Notes: generated by a model from the letters alone, not told the origin. DNA of 17,655 bases from Minisyncoccota bacterium (GCA_020062265.1 JAGUWR010000038.1:1-17655), one strand, 5' to 3'. Shown: positions 7,504-14,156, numbered from the stretch's first letter. Made by a program: numbers and translations.

Positions 7504-8942
7504 CCCAGAAAAAAATCTGTATTACTACCGCGATTGATTATATCAACGATGTAATTCATATTGGCCATGCCTACCAAAAGGTAGCGGCTGACGTTTTGGC
7601 TCGTTATTATCGTATTCTTAACGGTAAAGATAATGTTTTCTTTTTGACCGGTACTGATGAGCATGGTCTTAAAGCTGAAGAATCAGCCAGAGAATCAAAA
7701 AAAAACGTTAAAGAATTTGCTGATGAGATCGCCGCCGCTGATAAAAAAGAGCAAGATTTGCTTAATGTTTCGTATGATCGTTTCATTAGGACCACCGATT
7801 CCGACCATATTGTCGCCGCAGTTGATTTTTGGAAAAGAATTAAAGAAAGTGGCGATATTTATTTAGACGACTTTACCGGTAAATATTGCAGCGGTTGCGA
7901 ATCATTCAAAACCGAATCCGAGCTGGAAAACAATCATTGTCCTCTTCATCTAAAAGAAGAAATTAAGCTCGCCACTGAAAAGAACTATTTTTTTCGCTGG
8001 AAACGCTACGTCCCTTTTTTAAAAGAACATATTACCAGCCACCCTGAATTTGTTTTGCCGTCAAGCCGCCGAAATGAAGTTTTGGCTTTTGTGGATAAAA
8101 TTGAAGATATAACGATTTCCAGAAGAAAAGAAGCGGTGTCCTGGGGGATTGAAGTGCCGGGGGATCCGGACCAGCTAATATATGTTTGGTTTGAGGCTTT
8201 GATAAATTATCTAACCGGGGCTTTACCAATCGGTTTTTGGGGTGAGGATACAAAAATCATTCATATTCTTGGCAAGGATAATCTCCGTTGGCACGCCCTT
8301 CTTTGGCCAGCGATGTTAAAAAGCGCTGGTTATCCTTTACCGGCTACTATCTTTGCTCATGGTTTCCTCATTTTTAACGGTCAAAAAATTAGTAAATCAC
8401 TTGGGAATATAACCCGACCCAGCGAACTCGTTTCAAAATACGGAGCTGATCCGGTCCGATATTACCTTTTGGGGCGGACAAATTTTGCCGAGGACAATGA
8501 TGTTACTATTTCTAAATTAGAAGATGCTTATAATGGCGATTTGGCTAATGGTTTAGGCAACTTTGCCGCTCGGGTGTTAACCTTAGCCGAGAAAATTGAA
8601 TTGAAAATTAATCAAATTTTTGATGATGAGATTAAAAAAGAGATTGAAAAAACGAAAGCGGCGGTTGCCGAGAAATTAAACGAATTTAAATTTCATGAAG
8701 CCCTTGCCGTCATTTGGAATTTAATTTCTTTTAGCGATCGCTATATCAATGAAAACAAACCCTGGGAGACCAGGAATGAAAAAGTGATGTTTGGGTTAGT
8801 GGTGGTTTTGGATAATGTTGCCGCCCTGCTTGCTCCGTTTATGCCCCAAACTGCCGAGAAAATTACCAAAAGCATTATTTGGCAGGACGGCAACTTAGAA
8901 ATCAAAAAACCAGAGATTCTTTTTCCGAGGTTAAATAAATGA
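7500..8942 (+). CDS. metG: Methionyl-tRNA synthetase (without C-terminal dimerisation domain)
   Basis: 480 residues. This class I synthetase charges initiator and elongator tRNA-Met. The HIGH signature is exact (residues 20-23) and the KMSKS loop is KISKS (296-300). The connective peptide has a single zinc knuckle of the CxxC...CxxH type (CSGC, CPLH, about residues 128-146), as in Thermus-type MetRS. The alpha-helical anticodon-binding domain runs from about 340 to the end, with the WNLISFSDRYINENKPWE helix. The protein stops without the tRNA-binding-like C-terminal domain (about 110 residues) that dimerises many bacterial MetRS, so it is probably monomeric. It overlaps both neighbours by 4 nt (ATGA at each end) in a PerM-metG-tatD block; metG beside tatD is a common bacterial pairing. 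Confidence 0.95.
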   Translation: MTQKKICITTAIDYINDVIHIGHAYQKVAADVLARYYRILNGKDNVFFLTGTDEHGLKAEESARESKKNVKEFADEIAAADKKEQDLLNVSYDRFIRTTDSDHIVAAVDFWKRIKESGDIYLDDFTGKYCSGCESFKTESELENNHCPLHLKEEIKLATEKNYFFRWKRYVPFLKEHITSHPEFVLPSSRRNEVLAFVDKIEDITISRRKEAVSWGIEVPGDPDQLIYVWFEALINYLTGALPIGFWGEDTKIIHILGKDNLRWHALLWPAMLKSAGYPLPATIFAHGFLIFNGQKISKSLGNITRPSELVSKYGADPVRYYLLGRTNFAEDNDVTISKLEDAYNGDLANGLGNFAARVLTLAEKIELKINQIFDDEIKKEIEKTKAAVAEKLNEFKFHEALAVIWNLISFSDRYINENKPWETRNEKVMFGLVVVLDNVAALLAPFMPQTAEKITKSIIWQDGNLEIKKPEILFPRLNK

Positions 8943-9832
8943 CGCTAAGGTTTTTTGACGCTCACACGCACGTAAATTTCGCGGCTTTCGAGAAAGATTA
9001 TAAAGAGGTTATTGACCAGGCTCTTGCGGTCGGTGTGGGGGCGGTTAACGTAGGAACCCAGAAGGACACTTCTCGCCGGGCGATTGAGATCGCCCATGAG
9101 TTCGAGAATGAACCGGTTTACGCCACGATCGGTCTCCATCCGATTCACACCTCGAAGTCCTACCACGACCCGCATGAATTGGGAGGGAGTGAGGAAGCAA
9201 AAAGTTTCACTTCCCGCGGCGAAGAATTCGACTACGATTATTACAAAAATTTAGCTTTGGATTCTAAGGTCATAGCGATCGGTGAGTGCGGCCTCGATTA
9301 TTACCGGGCAGCAAGCGGCAAGAGACAAGAGACAAATAAGAAGCAACGCGATGCGTTCATAAAACAAATTGAGCTCGCTCACGAAGTTAAAAAACCTTTA
9401 ATGATTCACTGCCGTTCCGCCTTTCCTGAACTTATTCAATTACTAGTTACTAATTACCAGTTACTAGTTACTCCTCACCCGGGCATCATCCATTTTTTCT
9501 CCGGTACTAAAGAAGACACTCAAAAACTCCTTGAGCTGGGCTTTTTTTTCACTTTTGGCGGCTTGATTACTTTTGCCCGCGATTACGACGAAGTTATAAA
9601 ATCAATCCCTCTAGGAAGAATTCTTTCCGAGACTGACGCGCCTTACGTCGCTCCCGAGCCCTACCGGGAGAAACGCAACGAACCGGCCTATGTCATTGAG
9701 GTCGTCAAAAAACTTGCGGAAATTAAAGACATTCCGTTAGAAAAAACGCGAAGTCAAATCTTTGAAAACACGAAGCGAGTATTCAACATTGATTTTGTAA
9801 ATCAACAGTCCCTATCTAGCGGAATTTTTTAA
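8939..9832 (+). CDS. tatD: TatD-family metal-dependent deoxyribonuclease
   Basis: 297 residues with a TIM-barrel amidohydrolase fold. All metal ligands are visible: HTH (residues 9-11, DAHTHV), the glutamate of IGECGLDYYR, histidines in MIHCRSAF and IIHFFSG, and the aspartate of SETDAPYV. E. coli TatD is a 3'-5' exonuclease active on single-stranded DNA and RNA and is linked to repair of oxidative damage; a similar role is inferred. The protein is longer than the usual 255-265 residues because of extra loops: an acidic stretch around residues 75-102, a RQETNKKQR insert (about 127-136), and a repeat-encoded TNYQLLVT segment (about 167-178). The last two come from low-complexity DNA repeats. 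The ATG overlaps the metG stop (ATGA). Confidence 0.93.
   Translation: MTLRFFDAHTHVNFAAFEKDYKEVIDQALAVGVGAVNVGTQKDTSRRAIEIAHEFENEPVYATIGLHPIHTSKSYHDPHELGGSEEAKSFTSRGEEFDYDYYKNLALDSKVIAIGECGLDYYRAASGKRQETNKKQRDAFIKQIELAHEVKKPLMIHCRSAFPELIQLLVTNYQLLVTPHPGIIHFFSGTKEDTQKLLELGFFFTFGGLITFARDYDEVIKSIPLGRILSETDAPYVAPEPYREKRNEPAYVIEVVKKLAEIKDIPLEKTRSQIFENTKRVFNIDFVNQQSLSSGIF
9320..9347 (+). repeat. AGAGACA-type purine repeat inside tatD
   Basis: Short degenerate repeat (AGAGACA, AGAGACAAATA, AGAAGCAA) read in frame as KRQETNKKQ directly after the GLDYYR block. It is the same family as the repeat at 10531-10567 in leuS. It lies in a variable loop and adds roughly ten residues. Confidence 0.6.
9437..9471 (+). 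repeat. Five tandem YARTTAC heptamers inside tatD
   Basis: Five uninterrupted 7-nt units, CAATTAC, TAGTTAC, TAATTAC, CAGTTAC and TAGTTAC, all fit the consensus YARTTAC. They are translated as a TNYQLLVT-like segment between the MIHCRSAF and IIHFFSG metal-ligand blocks. The same heptamer builds the 4x CAATTAC array in leuS (12784-12811). Confidence 0.85.
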
Positions 9833-10014
9833 AAGTTATTTTCAGAGTTTTTTCCATGCCGCGGAGTTTACCTGACAATTTATATGTAAATACGGGATAA
9901 ACGGATTTTCGGCACTACTCGATTGAATAGTACCGGAGGGCGAGGCCGGTAAAAAAGCTGTCATCAGTAGAATGTTTGAGAAAAAAACAAAAACCCGTTA
10001 GAGTGGTAGTATTC
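9833..10014 (+). promoter_or_regulatory. leuS leader region with weak promoter and small hairpin
   Basis: This 182-nt gap separates tatD from leuS. A possible sigma-70 promoter is TGACAA (9873-9878), an 18-nt spacer and GATAAA (9897-9902); both boxes are weak. A 6-bp stem, TACCGG at 9931-9936 with CCGGTA at 9946-9951, encloses a 9-nt purine-rich loop and is followed by A residues rather than T, so it is not an intrinsic terminator. A 9-codon open frame (9972-10001, ATG to TAG) precedes the leuS start and has no leucine codons. No T-box sequence (the AGGGTGG/ACCGCG type) could be found. The octamer ATAGTACC at 9927-9934 recurs in a palindrome inside leuS at 12233-12240. Confidence 0.35.
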
Positions 10015-13000
10015 ATGCCTAAATACGATTTTTCTAAAATAGAGCGGAAATGGCAGAGAATTTGGCGGCAGAAGAAGATTTATGAGCCAAATCTAAAGAA
10101 AGCTAAAAAGCCATTCTACAACTTGATGATGTTTCCTTACCCTTCAGCCGAAGGTCTCCATGTCGGGAATATGTACGCTTTTACCGGCGCTGATATTTTC
10201 GGCCGTTATATGCGGATGAAGGGATACAATGTTTTTGAGCCGATTGGGTTGGATGGATTTGGGATTCATTCTGAAAATTACGCCTTACAGATCGGCGTTC
10301 ACCCGATGAAACAGGCAAAGATTTCTAAAAAAAGATTTTATAAACAACTTGAGATGATTGGGAATGGATTTGCTTGGGATAAGCGATTAGAGACGTATGA
10401 CCCGGAATACTACAAATGGACCCAGTGGATTTTTGTGCAGATGTTCAAACACGGGTTAGCTTATAGGAAAAAGCAGGCGGTCAATTGGTGCCCTTCGTGC
10501 AAGACCGTGCTTGCCGATGAGCAAGTTTTACAGAAGAGACAAGAGACAAGAGATAAGAGGCAAGAGGTTTTAGTTGGGGCTTGTGAGCGCTGTGAGACGC
10601 CAGTGGTGAAAAAAGAATTAGAGCAGTGGTTTTTCAAAATTACTAAATATGCCGAAAAACTCCTTAAAAATCTGGATAAAATTGATTGGTCAGAGAAAGT
10701 AAAAATCGCCCAGCGGAATTGGATAGGGGAAAGCGAAGGCGCGCTAATTAATTTCGAGATCGCGGGCGGCGTTGCGCCTTCTTATGTTTTACTGCACGGA
10801 TTTACCGGATCACCCAATGCCAATTTTTTTCCTTGGCTCAAGAAGGAATTGGAGAAGAGGGGGGCTAAAGTTTTCGTTCCGGCTCTGCCTAACACGGATA
10901 ACCCCAGTATTCCGGAACAGGTGGAATTTGTATTGAAAAATGCGGAATTCAACGAGAACACCGTTTTGTTGGGTCACAGTTTAGGGAGCGTTGTCGGGCT
11001 GAAGGTTATAGAAAAACTCGACCACCCGATAAAGAGATTTGTTTCGGCTGCCGGGTTTCTCGAGCCGAAATTCAAGGATCACTCGCGGCCATTCGAAAAA
11101 TCATTCGATTGGAAATTCGATTTCGAAAGAATAAAAAAGAACGTTCGCACAATAATGATTTTAAGGGATAGCTCCGACGATGTCGTTCCCGAAATCCAAG
11201 CGGATAAAATTCAGCAAGCGATCGGCGGCGAAATCATCGATTTCAAGGCCGAAGATAACCATATTTGCGGCGAGGTGGAGCCAGTCGTTTTGAAGAATTG
11301 CATTGGCCTGATAAAAGTTTTCACTACCCGCCCCGATACGCTTTTCGGCGCTACTTATATGGTTTTGGGGTCGGAACATTCGCTCGTAGAAAATCTCAAA
11401 TCTCAGATCACAAATTACAAACAGGTTGCCGATTATGTCAAAAAAACAAAAAACAAATCCGAGGCGGAGAGAATTGAAGAAGGAAAAGAAAAAACAGGTG
11501 TTGAGTTAAAAGGAATTAAAGCCATAAATCCGGCGAACAATGAAGAAATTCCGGTGTGGGTGGCTGATTATGTGTTATCCGATGTTGGCGCCGGCGCGAT
11601 TATGGCGGTGCCGGCGCACGACCAAAGAGATTACGAATTCGCCAAGAAGTTCAACTTACCCTTAATCCCAGTTATCAAACCCAATATAACGACATCGCAA
11701 GTCGTTAGAGTGGGAAATGCGTATGAAGGCAGGGGAGTTTTAATAAATTCGGGAAAATTTAACGGAATGGATTCAGAAAAAGCCAAATGGGGGATTGTTG
11801 AATTTGTGGGTGGCGAGAAAAAGACGCAATACCGTTTGCGTGATTGGCTTATATCCCGCCAGCGTTATTGGGGACCACCCATGCCAGTAATTTTTTGCGA
11901 GAATTGCAAAAAATTAGCGGAATCCTATAAGTCTTATAAGTCCAAGAGATCCTATAGGTCTTATAATCAAGGCGAGTTAGAAAATCCGGGCTGGATTGCG
12001 GTGCCGGGAAAAGATTTGCCGGTAAAACTTCCTTATGTTAAGGATTTTCGGCCTAAAAGCAAAGGCGAATCGCCTCTATCGTCAGTTAAAGAATTTTATG
12101 AAACAAAATGCCCAAAATGCGGCGGTAAAGCCCGACGGGAAACTGACGTATCAGATACCTTTCTTGATTCTGCTTGGTACTATCTCCGTTATCCTTCAAT
12201 CCGTTCTGCCCGCGCCGGTACTATCCCATGGGATAGTACCATTACAAAAAAATGGCTGCCGGCTGGGATGTATATTGGCGGGGCCGAACACGCAGTTCTT
12301 CATCTTCTTTATGTAAGGTTTTTAGCAATGGCTTTGAAAGACATGGGTTATCTCCATTTTGAAGAACCCTTCCCGAAGTTCCGGGCTCACGGCCTTTTAA
12401 TCAGTGAAGGGGCAAAAATGTCCAAGTCCAAGGGGAACGTGGTCAATCCCGACGAATACATTAAGAAATTCGGCGCTGATGCCCTCCGGATGTATTTGAT
12501 GTTTCTGGCGCCGTTTGAGCAGGGCGGGGATTTCCGGGATGCGGGTATTTTAGGAATTACGCGGTTTTTGGAAAGAGTTTGGAAGCTTTTTCATTCACGA
12601 ATAAACACGAATATAGGCACAAATAACACGAACAATATTCGTGCGATTAGTGGGCAAATTAGTGAACATTCGCGGATAGTGCATCGCACCATTAAAAAAG
12701 TTACCGAAGACATCGAGAATTTCCGTTATAACACCGCCATCAGCGCTTTGATGATTCTCTTAAATGAGATGGAAAAACACCCTCAATTACCAATTACCAA
12801 TTACCAATTACTTTTAAAGCTTCTCGCTCCGTTCGCGCCGCATTTAGCCGAAGAAATTTGGCAGCAACTTATATCAGCATCAATCAGTCAAAATCAGCGT
12901 AAATCAGCGTTTGAATCAATACATAGAGAACCTTGGCCGAAATATGACCTCAAGCTTATCAAAGAAGAAACTTTCATGCTTATTATTCAGATAAATGGTA

Positions 13001-13155
13001 AAGTACGCGACCAAATTGAGGTAAATAAAATTATCACCCAAAAAGAAGCCGAGGCGTTGGTTTTTGAACGAGAGCGAGTTAAAATGTATTTGAACGGCAA
13101 GAAACCGAAGAAAATTATTTTCGTGCCTAGCCGTTTAGTTAATATCGTGATGTAA
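10015..13155 (+). CDS. leuS: Leucyl-tRNA synthetase with an alpha/beta serine hydrolase inserted in the editing domain
   Basis: 1046 residues from the ATG at 10015, chosen because MPKYDFSKIERKWQRIW is the family N terminus; an in-frame TTG at 9976 adds only unrelated residues. Synthetase landmarks are HVGN (HIGH) at 49-52, a zinc site (CPSC...CERC), the CP1 editing segments FTTRPDTLFGATYMVL and GAGAIMAVPAHDQRDYEFA, a second cysteine cluster (CENC...CPKC), DTFLDSAWYYLRYPS, and KMSKS at 801-805, then the anticodon domain. Removing the insert leaves about 863 residues, a normal LeuRS size. Between INFEI and IKVFTTRPDT lies a whole RBBP9/YdeN-like hydrolase (residues about 250-432) with HGFTG, GHSLG and DDVVP motifs. 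At least six shorter repeat islands also lie in loops. Both synthetic and editing sites look intact, so the protein should charge tRNA-Leu. Confidence 0.95.
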   Translation: MPKYDFSKIERKWQRIWRQKKIYEPNLKKAKKPFYNLMMFPYPSAEGLHVGNMYAFTGADIFGRYMRMKGYNVFEPIGLDGFGIHSENYALQIGVHPMKQAKISKKRFYKQLEMIGNGFAWDKRLETYDPEYYKWTQWIFVQMFKHGLAYRKKQAVNWCPSCKTVLADEQVLQKRQETRDKRQEVLVGACERCETPVVKKELEQWFFKITKYAEKLLKNLDKIDWSEKVKIAQRNWIGESEGALINFEIAGGVAPSYVLLHGFTGSPNANFFPWLKKELEKRGAKVFVPALPNTDNPSIPEQVEFVLKNAEFNENTVLLGHSLGSVVGLKVIEKLDHPIKRFVSAAGFLEPKFKDHSRPFEKSFDWKFDFERIKKNVRTIMILRDSSDDVVPEIQADKIQQAIGGEIIDFKAEDNHICGEVEPVVLKNCIGLIKVFTTRPDTLFGATYMVLGSEHSLVENLKSQITNYKQVADYVKKTKNKSEAERIEEGKEKTGVELKGIKAINPANNEEIPVWVADYVLSDVGAGAIMAVPAHDQRDYEFAKKFNLPLIPVIKPNITTSQVVRVGNAYEGRGVLINSGKFNGMDSEKAKWGIVEFVGGEKKTQYRLRDWLISRQRYWGPPMPVIFCENCKKLAESYKSYKSKRSYRSYNQGELENPGWIAVPGKDLPVKLPYVKDFRPKSKGESPLSSVKEFYETKCPKCGGKARRETDVSDTFLDSAWYYLRYPSIRSARAGTIPWDSTITKKWLPAGMYIGGAEHAVLHLLYVRFLAMALKDMGYLHFEEPFPKFRAHGLLISEGAKMSKSKGNVVNPDEYIKKFGADALRMYLMFLAPFEQGGDFRDAGILGITRFLERVWKLFHSRINTNIGTNNTNNIRAISGQISEHSRIVHRTIKKVTEDIENFRYNTAISALMILLNEMEKHPQLPITNYQLLLKLLAPFAPHLAEEIWQQLISASISQNQRKSAFESIHREPWPKYDLKLIKEETFMLIIQINGKVRDQIEVNKIITQKEAEALVFERERVKMYLNGKKPKKIIFVPSRLVNIVM
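10531..10567 (+). repeat. AGAGACA/AGATAAG purine repeat inside leuS
   Basis: Near-tandem copies (AAGAGAC, AAGAGAC, AAGAGAT, AAGAGGC, AAGAGG) are read as KRQETRDKRQE between the two CxxC halves of the LeuRS zinc site (residues about 173-185). It is the same family as the repeat at 9320-9347 in tatD. Confidence 0.75.
10762..11310 (+). other. RBBP9/YdeN-like serine hydrolase domain inserted in LeuRS
   Basis: About 183 codons (LeuRS residues 250-432). The domain begins YVLLHGFTGSP...FFPWLKKELEKRG, the first strand, oxyanion-hole loop and helix of the RBBP9/YdeN (PF06821) alpha/beta hydrolases. It continues with VPALPNTDNP, the nucleophile elbow GHSLGS (Ser322), the acid in DSSDDVVP (Asp388), and the DNH motif (His416), all in family order and spacing. 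Its length matches a free-standing family member (about 175-190 residues), so it appears complete and catalytically competent. It replaces the short hairpin turn that normally joins the first strand of CP1 to IKVFTTRPDT. Base usage does not stand out from the host gene. The substrate is unknown; RBBP9-type enzymes cleave small esters or amides. Confidence 0.88.
11923..11967 (+). repeat. CCTATAAGTC-type tandem repeat inside leuS
   Basis: Units CCTATAAGT, CTTATAAGT, CCAAGAGAT, CCTATAGGT and CTTATAAT are read in frame as SYKSYKSKRSYRSYN (residues about 637-651), just after the CENC zinc half-site. In reverse complement the word ATAAGTCC matches the spacer repeat before glyS (3727-3765). Confidence 0.75.
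12217..12240 (+). repeat. 24-bp perfect palindrome inside leuS
   Basis: GGTACTATCCCA followed immediately by its exact reverse complement, with no spacer. It encodes GTIPWDST (residues about 735-742) in the variable loop after the WYYLRYPS block. The outer octamer, ATAGTACC on the right arm, also occurs in the leuS leader (9927-9934). Confidence 0.85.
12592..12676 (+). repeat. CACGAAT-type repeat cluster with inverted repeat inside leuS
   Basis: Several near-copies of CACGAATA (CACGAATAAA, CACGAATATA, CACAAATAA, CACGAACAA) are followed by a reverse copy, forming a 9-bp inverted repeat, CACGAATAT at 12606-12614 and ATATTCGTG at 12635-12643. Degenerate ATTAGTG/AACATTCGCG words follow. It is read in frame as a polar NTNIGTNNTNN linker (residues about 860-888) in the anticodon-binding part. 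Confidence 0.7.
12784..12811 (+). repeat. Four perfect tandem CAATTAC heptamers inside leuS
   Basis: Four exact copies of CAATTAC without interruption, translated as LPITNYQLL in the C-terminal helical domain (residues about 924-933). A 7-nt unit rotates through all three frames, so three copies add exactly seven residues; four copies keep frame only together with the flanking bases. It is the same heptamer family as 9437-9471 in tatD. Confidence 0.9.
12873..12910 (+). repeat. AAATCAGCGT-type repeat inside leuS
   Basis: Two perfect copies of AAATCAGCGT (12891-12900 and 12901-12910) are preceded by degenerate ATCAGCATC and AATCAGTCA words. It is read in frame as SASISQNQRKSAF in the loop before the conserved PWPKYD segment near the LeuRS C terminus. 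Confidence 0.7.
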
Positions 13156-13168
13156 GTAATAAATAGAT

Positions 13169-14092
13169 ATGCGGTCCTATTTTGGTTTTGTAATTTTCAT
13201 TTTAGTCATCGGATTTATTGTTTACGTTGCGGTGGCATCCGATAACTTCTTTGATTTCTTTTCATTTAAATTTAGGATTCCGATATCTCCCGTCGCTCCC
13301 ATATCTACTCCTATTAATGATGAAGGGAGCAGGAGAGAGCCGCCAGAAAAGATAGAAACCGAGGAACCGCCGCCACGAGTTGATACTCAACCAAAAGTTA
13401 CGCCGCCTAAAGGTTTTACAATAGAACAACTTTCGCCCTATTACCAGCAAATCAGGATATCATCTGTCAGTCGTGGTTCTTATTTCTTTGATAATTTTAC
13501 ATCACTTGCTCTTTCTGTTTACGGCGCCGGTGAAGCAATTAAGGTCTCCGACTGGCGCGTTCAATCTAATCGCGGTATCATCTTAAGCGTTCCTCGAGCG
13601 GTCAGTGATTACAACCCCAGGATACTTGCTTCAAATGAAGACATTATTTTAGAACCCGGCGGTTCTGTTATTTTCTACAATACTGAGAGTCCTATCCGTT
13701 TCAATTTGCGTCTTAACAAATGCACCGGCTATCTGAATAATATTTATGATTTTAAACCAGATCTTCCTAAAAATTGTCCTTACATTGACCGGAACGAAAT
13801 AATAACTTTCTCCGGCCGGTGCCAATCGTTTATTATGTCCCTTTCAAGCTGCCGCCAACCGACGGCAAATGAAGTGAATGTTTTTAGCACCGAACCGGCT
13901 TGCCGACAACTCTTTGATACTTTGAACTATGGCGGTTGCTATTCCCGCTACCGGCCCGCCGCCGATTTCTTTTCAAAAGAATGGCGAGTATGGCTTGGCA
14001 GCAGTTTTAACGTTGTTAATCTCGACAGAGAACACGACCGGCTCCTTCTTTTTGATAAAAATGGTTTATTAGTTGATGAATATGTTTATTAA
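13169..14092 (+). CDS. Membrane-anchored extracellular protein, cysteine-rich, lamin-tail-like C terminus
   Basis: 307 residues. An N-terminal hydrophobic segment (about 4-26) acts as a signal anchor and is followed by a proline/glutamate-rich linker (about 40-80) and a folded extracellular domain. The linker leads into GFTIEQLSPYYQQIRISSVSRG; then a beta-rich domain contains YGAGEAIKVSDWRVQSN...LEPGGSVIFYN and ends in DRLLLFDKNGLLVDEYVY, which resembles the closing strands of lamin-tail domains (LTD, PF00932). Six cysteines lie between about residues 183 and 256 (KC, NC, RC, SC, AC, GC), which suggests three disulfides outside the membrane. No catalytic motif is visible. A surface or envelope structural role is inferred. 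It starts 13 nt after the leuS stop, so it is probably cotranscribed with it. Confidence 0.7.
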   Translation: MRSYFGFVIFILVIGFIVYVAVASDNFFDFFSFKFRIPISPVAPISTPINDEGSRREPPEKIETEEPPPRVDTQPKVTPPKGFTIEQLSPYYQQIRISSVSRGSYFFDNFTSLALSVYGAGEAIKVSDWRVQSNRGIILSVPRAVSDYNPRILASNEDIILEPGGSVIFYNTESPIRFNLRLNKCTGYLNNIYDFKPDLPKNCPYIDRNEIITFSGRCQSFIMSLSSCRQPTANEVNVFSTEPACRQLFDTLNYGGCYSRYRPAADFFSKEWRVWLGSSFNVVNLDREHDRLLLFDKNGLLVDEYVY

Positions 14093-14110
14093 AGATAGAC
14101 GTTCGTTCGC

Positions 14111-14156
14111 TTTGTTTTCTTTGTCCTCATTTTTTTGTTTTCTTTGTCCTCATTTT
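14111..14156 (+). repeat. Two-copy 23-bp tandem repeat
   Basis: Two identical 23-nt units beginning TTTGTTTTCTTTGTCC, at 14111-14133 and 14134-14156. The second unit runs into the 34-bp palindrome at 14148-14181, so the palindrome's left arm repeats the end of the unit. Confidence 0.9.

Noticed and set aside
9437..9471. CRISPR-like array
   Set aside because: Units are 7 nt in direct tandem with no spacers. The other repeat islands are also tandem or palindromic rather than repeat-spacer arrays, and no cas genes are present.
9925..9975. Hammerhead ribozyme on the minus strand of the leuS leader (CTGATGA core)
   Set aside because: CTGATGA is present, but no GAAA core with correctly placed stems follows.
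9833..10014. T-box riboswitch before leuS
   Set aside because: No AGGGTGG/ACCGCG-type antiterminator sequence, no stem I landmarks and no terminator hairpin with a T-run.
9976..10014. TTG start for leuS adding 13 residues
   Set aside because: The extra residues (MRKKQKPVRVVVF) do not belong to the family. The ATG at 10015 gives the typical N terminus YDFSKIERKWQ.
10762..11310. Intein within leuS
   Set aside because: An Asn-Cys pair occurs near the right junction (LKNC), but there is no His before it, no Cys/Ser/Ala splice start at the left junction and no homing-endonuclease motif. The block reads as an alpha/beta hydrolase instead.
10762..11310. Foreign codon or base usage as evidence of recent transfer of the hydrolase insert
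   Set aside because: By hand count, TTC makes up 8 of 14 Phe codons in the insert and 5 of 14 in the preceding part of leuS, too small a difference to claim. Overall GC looks similar.
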